A DNA stretch of 50,803 nt from Opitutaceae bacterium (lineage in GTDB: Bacteria; Verrucomicrobiota; Verrucomicrobiia; Opitutales; Opitutaceae), in contig JAIXQE010000037.1 in the NCBI GenBank assembly GCA_027485815.1, positions 1 to 50,803 of the forward strand, read 5' to 3'. The notes beneath the pieces are model-generated. The model searched no databases, was not told the origin of the DNA, and saw only the letters and a list, made by a program, of their open reading frames with translations. Each line of letters begins with the position of its first letter. Position 1 is the first letter of the stretch. The position numbers were made by a program, and so were the translations under genes. This document shows positions 24,903 through 33,542 of the stretch, piece after piece.

Positions 24903-26671
24903 CGCCGCGGATCCTCCGCCTTGCCGCCACCGGCGCCGGCCTCGCGGCGGCCGCGTCCGCCTACGACACCACCGGCGGCACCTGGGCCAGCGGCGACATC
25001 GTCCTGCACCTGCAGCTCGGCCGGCCCGCCACGCCGCTGCCGGATGGGGCCGCGGACTGGAACGCGGTCGCGGCCGGCGCGCTGGACGAGTGGAACGCCC
25101 AGCTCGGCCGGAGCCGGCTCGTGCCGGCGGCCGACTCCACCGCCGAGGTGCGCAACGGCAACCGGATCAACAACGTCGTGTTCCGTCCCGACGTCTTCGG
25201 CACCGCCTTCGACAGCCGCACCCTCGCGGTCACCGTCGGCTTCACCAACCGCGCCACCGCGCGCTTCACCGAGCAGGACGTGGTCTTCAACGCCAACCTC
25301 ACGTGGAGCTCCTACCGCGGTCCGCTGCGGTCCGGCACCCGCGACCTGCGCCGCGTGGCGCTGCACGAGTTCGGTCACGTGCTGGGCCTCGACCACCCGG
25401 ACGAGGCGACCCCGCCCCAGACGGTGAGCGCGATCATGAACAGCACCGTGGGCAACCTGGAGGCGCTCACGGCGGACGACATCGCCGGGGCCCGCGCGCT
25501 CTACACCACGGGCTCCTCCGGGCCGTTGCCCACCCTGCCGGTCATCGTCGCCCAACCCCAGAGCCGCACCGTGCCCGTCGGCGGCAGCTACACCTTCAGC
25601 GTCACCGCGACCGGCTCCGGCCCCTTCACCTACGCCTGGTTCTTCCGTGCGGACGGGGCGCTGTTCGCCGAGTCGCTGCCCTTCGCGACCGGCGCCAGCT
25701 ACACCCTGGGATCCGTGCAACGCGGGGACGCCGGCACCTACACCGCCTACGTGCGCGGACCCGGCGGGCTCACCCTCAGCAACGCCGCGCGCCTGACCGT
25801 CTCGTCCGGACCGGCCCTCACGCCCGCCACCCAGCTCGCCAACCTGTCCACCCGCGGCCGCGTCGAGGGCGGGGTGGGCGTGCTGATCGCCGGCCTCGCG
25901 GTCACCGGGAGCGCCCCGAAAAGCGTCCTCGTGCGCGCCGCCGGGCCGGCGCTGGCCGGCGTGGGCGTCGCGGACGCGCTGCCCGGACCCCGCCTGCGGG
26001 TGGTGGGCGCGGACGGCCGGACGCTGGCGGAGAACGAGGCCTGGGACGCCGCGGGCGCGGGCCCGGCCGTGGCGGCGGCCGCGCAGCGGCTCGGGGCGTT
26101 TCCCTTCGCGGCCGGCAGCCGCGATGCGGCGCTCCTGCTCACGCTCGCCCCCGGCACCTACACCGCCGTGGTCGCGGGCGGGGATCCGCGCGGCGGCACC
26201 GCGCTCGTGGAGGTTTATGATGCGGAGCCGGCCGCGACCGGCCGCCGGCTGGTGAACATCGCGACGCGCGGCTGGGTGGCGGGCGAGTCCGAGGTGCTCA
26301 TCGCCGGGCTGGTCGTCGCCGGGCCCGGACCCCGCACCTACCTGATCCGGGGCGTCGGGCCGACCCTGCTGCGCGCGCCCTTCAACCTCGCGGAGGCCCT
26401 GCGCGACCCGCAGCTCGAGCTGTACCGCGGCGAGACGCTGCTGCGGGAGAACGACGACTGGGACACCCCCGCGAACGGGATGGCCGCGCTGCGCGCCGCC
26501 GCGGCGGCCACCGGCGCGTTCGCCCTGGCCGAGACGCGCGACAACGTCCTCCGCACCGGGCTCGACGGCGCGATGCTGGTCACCCTCGCCCCCGGCAACT
26601 ACACCGCCAAGCTGAGCGGTTTCGGCGGCGACGCCGGGGTCGGCCTGATCGAGGTCTACGAGGTGCCCTGA
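24899..26671 (+). CDS. Secreted matrixin-type metalloprotease with Ig and beta repeats
   Basis: 590 residues. A short signal peptide precedes a zinc metalloprotease domain (about 20-205) with HEFGHVLGLDH (H156, E157, H160 and H166 as zinc ligands and base) and a downstream SAIMNS Met-turn: a metzincin of the matrixin (M10-like) type, without an obvious cysteine-switch propeptide. An Ig-like domain follows (about 214-302, PVGGSYTFSV to NAARLTV). Then come two repeats of about 130 residues (about 312-443 and 447-590), each running from a TRG...LIAGL start through a G-P-x-L motif and LAPGxYTA to an EVYD/EVYE end. Such repeats are frequent on secreted proteins of Opitutus-like bacteria (recalled). 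It should act outside the cell, perhaps on surface or matrix proteins. Confidence 0.8.
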   Translation: MTPRILRLAATGAGLAAAASAYDTTGGTWASGDIVLHLQLGRPATPLPDGAADWNAVAAGALDEWNAQLGRSRLVPAADSTAEVRNGNRINNVVFRPDVFGTAFDSRTLAVTVGFTNRATARFTEQDVVFNANLTWSSYRGPLRSGTRDLRRVALHEFGHVLGLDHPDEATPPQTVSAIMNSTVGNLEALTADDIAGARALYTTGSSGPLPTLPVIVAQPQSRTVPVGGSYTFSVTATGSGPFTYAWFFRADGALFAESLPFATGASYTLGSVQRGDAGTYTAYVRGPGGLTLSNAARLTVSSGPALTPATQLANLSTRGRVEGGVGVLIAGLAVTGSAPKSVLVRAAGPALAGVGVADALPGPRLRVVGADGRTLAENEAWDAAGAGPAVAAAAQRLGAFPFAAGSRDAALLLTLAPGTYTAVVAGGDPRGGTALVEVYDAEPAATGRRLVNIATRGWVAGESEVLIAGLVVAGPGPRTYLIRGVGPTLLRAPFNLAEALRDPQLELYRGETLLRENDDWDTPANGMAALRAAAAATGAFALAETRDNVLRTGLDGAMLVTLAPGNYTAKLSGFGGDAGVGLIEVYEVP

Positions 26672-26706
26672 GCCGCCCCCGCCGCCCCCGCCCTTCCCTT
26701 TTTCCC

Positions 26707-27513
26707 ATGTCCGAATTCAAGCACGCCTTCGGTTCCGCCCCGAGCGATCAGCACGCCCTCGACCTCTTCGCCGGGGAATGGTCCTCGCGGCCGCCGGCCG
26801 ACCGGCCGGAGCTGCGCGCGGGCGAAACCCCGCTGTTCGACGATCCCCGCATCGCGTGGGCCCATCACCGCCTGATGGAACTCGGCCTCGAGGCCGGGCT
26901 GTCCGGCCGCCACGTCCTGGAACTCGGCCCGCTCGAGGGCGGCCACACCTACCTCGTGGACCGCCTCGGCGCGGCGAGCGTGACGGCCGTCGAGGCCAAC
27001 GCGCGCGCCTACCTGAAGTGCCTGGTGGCCAAGGAAATCCTCGGGATGCCGCGGGCCCGCTTCCTCCTCGGCGACGGCCTCGAGTTCCTCCGCACGACCG
27101 ACCGCCGCTTCGACGTCGGCCTCGCGTGCGGCATCCTCTACCACCTCACCGATCCGGTGGAGCTGCTCGCGCTGCTCGCCCGCCGCTGCGACGCGCTCTT
27201 CCTCTGGACCGTGTTCTACGATCCCGCGTTCGTCGCCGCCAACCCGGTGCCGGGCGCGAAGTTCTCGGACGTCCTCGAGAAGGAGACCGCCGGGTACCGG
27301 CACGTCGTGCACCGCTTCAATTACGGCCCCTCCCTGGACTGGAAGGGTTTCTGCGGCGGCGGCGACGTCTACTCGTACTGGATGGAGCGCGAGCACATCA
27401 TCGGGGCGCTGCGCCACTTCGGGTTCACCGAGTTTCGCCAGGAGGAGCATCCGAACGTCCACGGCAGCGCGCTGATGCTGGTGGCGCGAAAGTCTGGGCC
27501 GGCGCCCCGTTGA
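26707..27513 (+). CDS. Class I SAM-dependent methyltransferase
   Basis: 268 residues. Motif I is VLELGPLEGGHT (70-81), followed by TAVEANARAYLKC (acidic ribose-binding E97) and CGILYHLTDP (141-150), a pattern seen in DUF1698/Methyltransf_23-type enzymes. The C-terminal part contains DVYSYWMEREH. Acceptor unknown: a sugar or lipid-linked intermediate is plausible from context, but the genes on either side (protease, periplasmic protein) are not glycan genes. The ATG follows a run of pyrimidines with no Shine-Dalgarno. Confidence 0.75.
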   Translation: MSEFKHAFGSAPSDQHALDLFAGEWSSRPPADRPELRAGETPLFDDPRIAWAHHRLMELGLEAGLSGRHVLELGPLEGGHTYLVDRLGAASVTAVEANARAYLKCLVAKEILGMPRARFLLGDGLEFLRTTDRRFDVGLACGILYHLTDPVELLALLARRCDALFLWTVFYDPAFVAANPVPGAKFSDVLEKETAGYRHVVHRFNYGPSLDWKGFCGGGDVYSYWMEREHIIGALRHFGFTEFRQEEHPNVHGSALMLVARKSGPAPR

Positions 27514-27543
27514 CGGCGCGGCGAAGGCCCGCACACTCCCCGC

Positions 27544-28203
27544 ATGCGCCTGATGCGACGCGCCCTGTTCCCCGCCGCCGGCCTGTTCGTGCTGGCGGCC
27601 GCGGCGCGCGCCGGCGAACCCGCGCCCTCCGGCCTGCCCCGCCAGTCGCCCTTCGCGCCCGCCGGGGCTCCGGCGGCCGAGACCGGCGCGGCCCCCACGG
27701 AAAACCTCGAGTTCGCGGGCGTGTCCTCGGTCGGCCGGCGCACGGACCTGATTTTCCACGACCGCGAGGCGAAGCGCACGCATTGGATCGGCGTGGGCGA
27801 GTCGAAGGCCGGCATCCAGGTCGTGGCATACGACAGCCGGCGCGAGCAGGCCATCCTCAAGGTGAACGGCGCGGACAAGGTGCTGCCGCTGCGCAAGGGG
27901 TCGAAGCCCTCGGGCGCGCCCGTCGCCGCCGCCCCGGCCACCGCCCCCGACGCGCCGCCGCCCGGCGTTGTGTTCGCGCAACCGTTCCCCGGACTCGCGC
28001 AGCCGCACGCCATCGGCGACTCCCCGACCAACCTCCAGCCCGTGCCACCCGCGCCGCCCCAGCGGCAGGAGGCGGAAGCGCGGATGCTGGTCAGCGACCT
28101 GCTCGAGATCGGCATGGCGCAGCGGCGCGCCTACGAGGAGGCGCAGCGGCGCCAGGCCCAGGCCAACCCGCCCCCGGCGCCGGCTCCCGGCGGCCCGCCC
28201 TGA
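27544..28203 (+). CDS. Exported Pro-rich protein, GspC/PilP-like core
   Basis: 219 residues. A signal peptide (MRLMRRALFPAAGLFVLAAA, then ARAGE) precedes a low-complexity Ala/Pro segment. A compact beta domain (about 55-118) runs LEFAGVSSVGRRTDLIF, HWIGVGES, VVAYDSRREQAIL to ADKVLPLRKG. This alternating pattern resembles the periplasmic homology region of GspC and PilP proteins, which link inner- and outer-membrane parts of type II secretion or type IV pilus machines; the resemblance is by eye only. The C-terminus (about 125-219) is Pro/Gln/Ala-rich and probably disordered. No other secretion or pilus gene is in the window. TTGACG at 27510-27515 lies 34 bases before the ATG. Confidence 0.6.
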   Translation: MRLMRRALFPAAGLFVLAAAARAGEPAPSGLPRQSPFAPAGAPAAETGAAPTENLEFAGVSSVGRRTDLIFHDREAKRTHWIGVGESKAGIQVVAYDSRREQAILKVNGADKVLPLRKGSKPSGAPVAAAPATAPDAPPPGVVFAQPFPGLAQPHAIGDSPTNLQPVPPAPPQRQEAEARMLVSDLLEIGMAQRRAYEEAQRRQAQANPPPAPAPGGPP

Positions 28204-28210
28204 GCGGGAC

Positions 28211-28888
28211 TCAAGCCTCCTTGCGGCCCCAGCCGTAGACCCAGAAGTCGAGCCGGCCGGCGACCCGGACGTCCGCGAACCCCGCGCGCCGTAGGAACGT
28301 CTCGATCTCGGGCTGCGTGGAGCACTTCGAGATCTGCGCCGGCCGTTGGCCCGGCGGGAAGCGCAGCCGGCTCTCCTCGAAGACCGCCCAGCCCGCGGGC
28401 GAGGCGAGGTCGACATTGTCGCAGTAGAAGCGCCCGCCCGGGCGCAGGATCCGCATCGCCTCGAGGATGTAGTTGTAGCGGTCCCACTCCTCCAGATGCA
28501 TGAACACCACCGTGGTGTAGACCACGTCGACCGAGGCATCGGGGATCGGACGCAGGTCGTACCCGGAAACCTCCTGCAGCCGGACGTTCGGCAGGCCGAG
28601 GAGCCGGCGCCCGGCGATCCGCAGCATGTTGGCGGAGACGTCGCAGCCGATCCACTCGCGCACGAAGGGGGACAGCACCCGGCCCACGCGGCCGACGCCG
28701 CAACCGATCTCAAGGAACACGTCCTCCGGGCGAATGCCCACCGTGGCGCGCAGGATGTCGAGCGTGTCCTCCGCGTCGGCGTGGAACTTGTCCTCGTCGG
28801 TGTAGCCGGAGACCACCAGGTACGCGTCGGTCTTGGAGCCGGAGAGGGAATTCCAGACCGCCTTGTAGTCGCCGCGCAGGGAGCTCAT
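28211..28888 (-). CDS. Class I SAM-dependent methyltransferase
   Basis: 225 residues, leftward, converging on the preceding gene with 7 bases between stop codons. Motif I is FLEIGCGVGRVGRV (58-71), the ribose-binding acid lies in IGCDVSANM (about 80-88), and VVFMHLEEWDRY and LRPGGRFYCDN are typical of Methyltransf_11/25 enzymes. Start is the ATG at 28886-28888. It is a single-gene unit that shares a 91-base divergent spacer with the sugar-epimerase gene at 28980. The substrate is not predictable; the setting favours a glycan or a lipid precursor. Confidence 0.78.
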   Translation of the reverse strand: MSSLRGDYKAVWNSLSGSKTDAYLVVSGYTDEDKFHADAEDTLDILRATVGIRPEDVFLEIGCGVGRVGRVLSPFVREWIGCDVSANMLRIAGRRLLGLPNVRLQEVSGYDLRPIPDASVDVVYTTVVFMHLEEWDRYNYILEAMRILRPGGRFYCDNVDLASPAGWAVFEESRLRFPPGQRPAQISKCSTQPEIETFLRRAGFADVRVAGRLDFWVYGWGRKEA

Positions 28889-28979
28889 CGCCGCCGAGCC
28901 AACGGCAGCGCCGCGGAACCGTCAAGGGCCCGGCCAGATCGGCCTTCACCGCGGGCCGGTTTTCCGCCTCACTCGCGCG

Positions 28980-30050
28980 GTGCGCATCCTCATCTCCGGC
29001 ATCTGCGGCTTCGTGGGCAGCACGCTCGCGCGCACCTTCGCGGAGCGCGGGGCCGGCCACACCCTTTGCGGATTCGACAACTTCATCCGCCCCGGCAGCG
29101 AGGCCAACCGGGACGCCCTGCGCCGCCTCGGGGTGAAGCTCTTCCACGGGGACCTGCGGGCGGCCAGCGATCTGGAGACGCTGCCCGCCGCCGACTGGGT
29201 GATCGACGCCGCGGCGAACCCGAGCGTGCTGGCCGGGGTCGACGGGCGCACGAGCTCGCGGCAGCTGGTCGAACACAACCTCGGCGGCACGGTGAACCTC
29301 CTCGAGTACGCCAAGGCCCACCGCGCCGGCTTCATCTTGCTGAGCACGAGCCGGGTGTACGGGATCACGCCCCTCACCCGGCTGCCCCTCGTCGTGCGCG
29401 ACCGGGCCTTCGCGCCCGCGCCCGACGCCCACGGTCCCGGTTTCGGGCCGGCGGGCATCACCGAGGACTTCCCCACCACGGCGCCGCTTTCTCTCTACGG
29501 CGCCACCAAGCTCGCCAGCGAGGCCCTCGCCCTCGAATACGGGGAGGCCTTCAACCTCCCCGTCTTCATCAACCGCTGCGGCGTGCTCGCGGGCGCCGGC
29601 CAGTTCGGCCGCGCGGACCAGGGGATCTTCTCCTACTGGATCCACTCGTGGCGCCGGCGCCGCCCCCTGCGCTTCCTCGGCTTTGACGGCCACGGCCACC
29701 AGACGCGCGACTGCCTGCACCCCCGCGACCTCGTCCCCGCCCTCGAGCGCCAGTTCGCCGCCCCCGTCCTGCCGGCCGCCGACCGCGTCGCCAACTTCTC
29801 CGGGGGCACCGCCTCCGCCTGCTCGCTGCGCCAGCTGAGCGACTGGTGCCGGGAGCGCCTCGGCGACCATCCCGTCGCGGCCGATCCGACCCCCCGACCC
29901 TTTGACCTGCCCTGGCTGGTGCTCGATGCGGGCAAGGCCCGTCGCCTGTGGCACTGGGCGCCCACGACCTCCCGGGCGGACATCTGCGCCGAGATCGCCG
30001 CCCACGCCGAGGCCCATCCCGACTGGCTCGAGCTCTCCGCGCCCCTCTGA
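28980..30050 (+). CDS. CDP-paratose 2-epimerase-like SDR, second copy
   Basis: 356 residues from GTG 28980. NAD-binding loop ISGICGFVGSTLA (5-17); DAAANPSVLAGVDG in the nucleotide-binding half; LLSTSRVYGI with the Ser/Thr; SLYGATKLASE containing the catalytic YxxxK, which is intact here, unlike the copy at 23177; RCGVLAGAGQFG and DQGIFSYWI downstream. These are features of the CDP-paratose/tyvelose 2-epimerase family of extended SDRs. It is distant from the 23177 copy, so this is not a recent duplication. The probable role is C2 or C4 epimerisation of a nucleotide sugar for the neighbouring glycosyltransferases. Confidence 0.75.
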   Translation: MRILISGICGFVGSTLARTFAERGAGHTLCGFDNFIRPGSEANRDALRRLGVKLFHGDLRAASDLETLPAADWVIDAAANPSVLAGVDGRTSSRQLVEHNLGGTVNLLEYAKAHRAGFILLSTSRVYGITPLTRLPLVVRDRAFAPAPDAHGPGFGPAGITEDFPTTAPLSLYGATKLASEALALEYGEAFNLPVFINRCGVLAGAGQFGRADQGIFSYWIHSWRRRRPLRFLGFDGHGHQTRDCLHPRDLVPALERQFAAPVLPAADRVANFSGGTASACSLRQLSDWCRERLGDHPVAADPTPRPFDLPWLVLDAGKARRLWHWAPTTSRADICAEIAAHAEAHPDWLELSAPL

Positions 30051-30055
30051 GCCCG

Positions 30056-30811
30056 ATGCCACCCCACGCCCCGCTCTCCCTGCTGTCCGTCGTCATCCCC
30101 GCGCGCGACGAGGAGGAATCGCTGCCCGCCACCCTCCGCGCGATCGCGGACACCTTCGGTCGGGCGGGCGTCCCGCACGAGATCGTGGTGGTCGATGATG
30201 GCAGCCAGGACCGCACGTGGGCGGTCCTGGAGGAACTCCGCCGGGAGATCCCCTCCCTCGCCCCGACGCGCAACGCCAGCGGCGCCCACGGCTTCGGCCG
30301 CGCCGTGATCTGGGGTCTCGACCACAGCCGGGGCGACGCCGTGGTCATCATGATGGCGGACGCCTCCGACGACCCGGCCGACGCGGTGAAGTACTGGCAC
30401 CTGCTCGCCGCCGGCCACGACTGCGCGTTCGGCAGCCGGTTCGTGAGCGGTGGGCGCGTCATCGATTACCCGCGGGTGAAGCTGCTGGTGAACCGGATCG
30501 CGAACCTGCTGGTGCGGATCGCGTTCCGCCTGCCGCTCAACGACACGACCAACGCCTTCAAGGCCTACCGCCGGCCGGTCATCGACGGCTGCCGCCCCTT
30601 CCTCGCGCCGCACTTCAACCTCACCGTGGAACTGCCGCTGAAGGCGATCGTGCGGGGCTACACCTACGCGATCACGCCGATCTCCTGGCGCAACCGGAAG
30701 CACGGCGTCGCGAAGCTGAAGATCAAGGAGATGGGGAGCCGCTACTTCTTCATCTGCGCCTACGTGTGGCTCGAGAAGTACTTCAGCCGCGGCGATTACC
30801 GGCGGAAGTGA
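30056..30811 (+). CDS. GT2 glycosyltransferase, DPM-synthase-like
   Basis: 251 residues from ATG 30056, five bases after the epimerase stop. GT-A features: SVVIPARDEEESLPATL (about 10-26), VVVDDGSQD (about 43-51), and MADASDD (about 100-106) as the metal/donor motif. DTTNAFKAYRRPV downstream is typical of the dolichyl-phosphate-mannose-synthase-like group. No strong C-terminal membrane helices, so a soluble or peripheral enzyme. The probable reaction is transfer of a sugar from an NDP-sugar to a polyprenyl-phosphate, making donors for GT-C enzymes. It forms a two-gene unit with the epimerase upstream, which may make its sugar nucleotide (inference). Confidence 0.78.
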   Translation: MPPHAPLSLLSVVIPARDEEESLPATLRAIADTFGRAGVPHEIVVVDDGSQDRTWAVLEELRREIPSLAPTRNASGAHGFGRAVIWGLDHSRGDAVVIMMADASDDPADAVKYWHLLAAGHDCAFGSRFVSGGRVIDYPRVKLLVNRIANLLVRIAFRLPLNDTTNAFKAYRRPVIDGCRPFLAPHFNLTVELPLKAIVRGYTYAITPISWRNRKHGVAKLKIKEMGSRYFFICAYVWLEKYFSRGDYRRK

Positions 30812-31004
30812 CCGGCCGCCGCGCTACGTAGCGTCCGCCGCGCACGCGGGAGGGTTTCACCCGGGAAAAGCCTTGTCGGCCGACCCGCTCCCGCGCCTTT
30901 ATTGCAATCTCTTTTCAACCCGGATTCCCGCCGCCGCCGATGTCGCCTCGAGCCCTCTCCCCTTCGTCCCCCATGAACCCGGCCCTCGGAACGGAGGCGC
31001 GCCG
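30812..31004. other. Intergenic region upstream of rfbC
   Basis: 193 bases. It holds a perfect 12-base palindrome CGCTACGTAGCG (30822-30833), an AAAGCCTTGTCG block (30867-30878) like the one before the YfhO gene, and an A/T-richer patch CCTTTATTGCAATC (30896-30909) that could serve as a -10 region. A 22-codon frame from ATG 30940 ends at 31008 and overlaps the rfbC start as GTGA. A promoter for rfbCDBA is therefore likely here, but the boxes are not decisive. Confidence 0.45.
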
Positions 31005-31008
31005 GTGA
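30940..31008 (+). CDS. Possible short leader ORF coupled to rfbC
   Basis: 22 codons from ATG 30940 (an internal in-frame ATG at 30973 would give 11). The peptide is Pro/Ser/Ala/Arg-rich with no run of one amino acid, so attenuation is not suggested. Its TGA overlaps the rfbC GTG as GTGA, the coupling arrangement used by real neighbours in this window. It could equally be chance in GC-rich DNA. Confidence 0.2.
   Translation: MSPRALSPSSPMNPALGTEARR
30993..30997 (+). promoter_or_regulatory. GGAGG ribosome binding site of rfbC
   Basis: GGAGG seven bases before GTG 31005. It fixes the rfbC start at the GTG instead of the in-frame TTG at 30873, and it is one of only two clear Shine-Dalgarno matches seen in the window. 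Confidence 0.6.
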
Positions 31009-31550
31009 ACGTCATCCGCGGTGAGATCGAGGGCCCGCTGATCCTCGAACCCAAGGTGTTCGGGGATGCCCGGGGATTCTTCGTCGAGTCCTACAATCTG
31101 GAACGCTATCGCGAGGCCGGAATCACGGCGGAGTTCGTGCAGGACAACTTCTCCTTCTCCGGCCGCGGCACCCTGCGCGGGATGCACGCCCAGAACCCGT
31201 CGCCGCAGGGCAAGCTCGTGTCGGTCTGGCAAGGCGAGGTCTGGGACGTCGCGGTCGACCTGCGGCGCGGATCGCCGACCTTCGGGCGCTGGATGGGCGT
31301 GACGCTCTCCGCCGAGAACAAGCGTCAGTTCTGGGTGCCGCCCGGCTTCGCCCACGGCTTCGTGGTCACCGGCGAGCACGCGCTCTTCCACTACAAGTGC
31401 ACCGCGCTGTATGCGCCGAAGGACGAGATCGGCTTCCGCTGGGATGATCCGGCGGTCGGGATCCCCTGGCCGGTCACCGCCCCGCTGCTCTCGGCCCGCG
31501 ACGCGCGCGCCCCGCTGCTGCGGGACCTCCCGCCGGAAAAATTGTTCTGA
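31005..31550 (+). CDS. rfbC: dTDP-4-dehydrorhamnose 3,5-epimerase
   Basis: 181 residues from GTG 31005, the usual RmlC length. Cupin fold with QDNFSFSGRGTLRGMH (catalytic-type H61), KLVSVWQGEVWDVAVDLR (70-87), FWVPPGFAHGF (109-119) and HYKCTALY around Y130, all typical of RmlC/RfbC. It epimerises C3 and C5 of dTDP-4-keto-6-deoxyglucose, the second-last modification step of dTDP-L-rhamnose synthesis in the cytoplasm. It is first in an uninterrupted rfbC-rfbD-rfbB-rfbA set, and rfbD begins six bases after its stop. Confidence 0.93.
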   Translation: MNVIRGEIEGPLILEPKVFGDARGFFVESYNLERYREAGITAEFVQDNFSFSGRGTLRGMHAQNPSPQGKLVSVWQGEVWDVAVDLRRGSPTFGRWMGVTLSAENKRQFWVPPGFAHGFVVTGEHALFHYKCTALYAPKDEIGFRWDDPAVGIPWPVTAPLLSARDARAPLLRDLPPEKLF

Positions 31551-31555
31551 ACGCG

Positions 31556-32434
31556 ATGCCCCGGAAACGCCTCCTCCTCTTCGGTGCGCAGGGCCAGGTC
31601 GCCTGGGAGCTCCGCCGCACCCTCGCGCCGATGGCCGACGTCACCTGCGTCGGCCGCGCCGGGGCCGACCTCGCGGATCCGGAGGCGATCCGCCGGGTGA
31701 TCGCCGCCGCAGCGCCCGACGTGATCGTCAATGCCGCCGCCTACACCGCGGTGGACAAGGCGGAGACTGAGACCGCGCTCGCCACCCGGATCAACGCCGA
31801 CGCGCCCGGGGTGATGGCCACCGAGGCCGCCCGCCGCGGCGCCCTGCTGGTGCATTATTCCACCGACTACGTCTTCGCCGGCACGCAGGCCACGCCCTAC
31901 ACCGAGGACGATCCGACCGGTCCACTCGGCGCCTACGGCCGCACCAAGCTCGCGGGGGAGGAGGCCGTGCGCGCCGCCGGCGGCAACCACCTCATCTTCC
32001 GCCTCTGCTGGGTCTACGGGAACCGGGGCGCCAATTTCCTCCTCACGATGCAGCGCCTGGCCCGCGAGCGGGACGAGGTCCGCGTCGTCGCCGACCAGCA
32101 CGGCTGCCCCACCTGGTCGCGGATGATCGCCGAGGCGACCGCGCACGCCCTCCGCTGCCTGCACACCCGGGAGGACGCGCGCGCCGTCACCGGCACCTAC
32201 CACCTCTGCGCCTCAGGCCGGACAACCTGGCACGAGTTCGCCCGCGCCATCATCGACGCGGTGCCGGCGGACCGCCGCCGCTGCCGCGAAGTCCGCGCCA
32301 TCACCACCGCCGAGTACCCCACGCCCGCGCGCCGGCCGGCCTACTCGGTCCTCGACACCACCAAACTCGAGCGCGTCTTCGGCCTGCGCCTGCCCGACTG
32401 GCGGGAGAGCCTGGGCCAGGTGCTCGAGGGCTAA
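31556..32434 (+). CDS. rfbD: dTDP-4-dehydrorhamnose reductase
   Basis: 292 residues. Rossmann loop [10 protein letters not shown] (about 10-19), a typical RmlD feature; [13 protein letters not shown] (about 60-72); YSTDYVFAG; and [10 protein letters not shown] with the catalytic YxxxK. It reduces dTDP-4-keto-L-rhamnose to dTDP-L-rhamnose with NAD(P)H. Length and motifs are complete. It lies between rfbC and rfbB, with 19 bases to rfbB. Confidence 0.93.
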   Translation: MPRKRLLLFGAQGQVAWELRRTLAPMADVTCVGRAGADLADPEAIRRVIAAAAPDVIVNAAAYTAVDKAETETALATRINADAPGVMATEAARRGALLVHYSTDYVFAGTQATPYTEDDPTGPLGAYGRTKLAGEEAVRAAGGNHLIFRLCWVYGNRGANFLLTMQRLARERDEVRVVADQHGCPTWSRMIAEATAHALRCLHTREDARAVTGTYHLCASGRTTWHEFARAIIDAVPADRRRCREVRAITTAEYPTPARRPAYSVLDTTKLERVFGLRLPDWRESLGQVLEG

Positions 32435-32453
32435 CCCACCTTCCTTTCCCACC

Positions 32454-33521
32454 ATGAACCTCCTCGTCACCGGCGGCTGCGGCTTCATCGGCAGCAACTT
32501 CATCCGGCAGCGGCTGCTCGAGGCCGGCTCGCCCCTGCGCCGACTGGTCAACCTCGACGCCCTCACCTACGCGGGCAACCCGGCCAACCTCGCCGACCTC
32601 GCGGGGGATCCGCGCTACACCTTCGCGCACGGCGACATCGGTGACGCCGCCCTCGTGGCCCGCCTGCTGGCGGAGCACGCCATCGACGCCGTGGTGAACT
32701 TCGCGGCCGAGTCCCACGTCGACCGCTCGATCGATTCACCGGAGCCGTTCGTGCAGACCAACGTCGTCGGCACCCTCCGCCTGCTCAACGCCGCGCGCCA
32801 GCACTGGACCCGCCTGCCGGAGCCGCGCCGCGCCGCCTTCCGTTTCCTGCACGTCTCCACCGACGAGGTGTACGGCACGCTCACGCCGACCGACCCGGCG
32901 TTCACCGAGGAGACGCCGTTCGCCCCCAATTCCCCGTACGCCGCCTCGAAGGCGGCCAGCGACCACCTCGTCCGCAGCTACCAGCACACCTTCCAGCTGC
33001 CGACGCTGACGACCAACTGTTCGAACAACTACGGGCCGTACCACTTCCCGGAGAAGCTGATCCCGCTGATGATCCTCAACGCCCTCGAGGGGAAGCCGCT
33101 GCCCGTCTACGGCGACGGCCAGCAGATCCGCGACTGGCTCTACGTCGAGGACCACGCGGCGGCCATCTGGCTGGTGCTGCAGCGCGGACGCACGGGCGAG
33201 ACCTACAACATCGGCGGCCTGAACGAGAAACCGAACCTCGAGATCGTGCGCACCATCTGCGCCCTGCTCGACCGCAAGGCGCCGCGCGCCGACGGCCGCT
33301 CCTACGCGGAGCAGATCACCTACGTCGCGGATCGCCCCGGCCACGACCGCCGGTACGCGATCAACTGCGCCAAGCTCCAGCGCGAGCTCGGCTGGGCGCC
33401 CCGCGAGTCCTTCGCCACCGGCATCGAGAAGACCGTCGACTGGTACCTGACCCACCGGAGCTGGGCCGCCGACATCACCGCCAACCGCTACGCGCGCGAA
33501 CGCCTCGGCGCGAAGTCCTGA
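32454..33521 (+). CDS. rfbB: dTDP-glucose 4,6-dehydratase
   Basis: 355 residues. NAD loop [12 protein letters not shown] (about 6-17), [11 protein letters not shown] (about 83-93), STDEVYG with the acid/base Asp-Glu pair typical of 4,6-dehydratases, [10 protein letters not shown] carrying YxxxK, and [17 protein letters not shown]. It converts dTDP-glucose to dTDP-4-keto-6-deoxyglucose, the committed step to dTDP-rhamnose and other deoxysugars. All active-site positions I can place are intact. The ATG follows a C/T-rich stretch without a Shine-Dalgarno. Confidence 0.95.
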   Translation: MNLLVTGGCGFIGSNFIRQRLLEAGSPLRRLVNLDALTYAGNPANLADLAGDPRYTFAHGDIGDAALVARLLAEHAIDAVVNFAAESHVDRSIDSPEPFVQTNVVGTLRLLNAARQHWTRLPEPRRAAFRFLHVSTDEVYGTLTPTDPAFTEETPFAPNSPYAASKAASDHLVRSYQHTFQLPTLTTNCSNNYGPYHFPEKLIPLMILNALEGKPLPVYGDGQQIRDWLYVEDHAAAIWLVLQRGRTGETYNIGGLNEKPNLEIVRTICALLDRKAPRADGRSYAEQITYVADRPGHDRRYAINCAKLQRELGWAPRESFATGIEKTVDWYLTHRSWAADITANRYARERLGAKS

Positions 33522-33542
33522 ACCCCGGTCGCGCCCTTCCCG

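Noticed and set aside
30873-31004. Longer rfbC starting at TTG 30873
   Set aside because: The extra 44 residues are unlike RmlC, the TTG falls in the AAAGCCTTGTCG block, and a GGAGG at good spacing marks GTG 31005.
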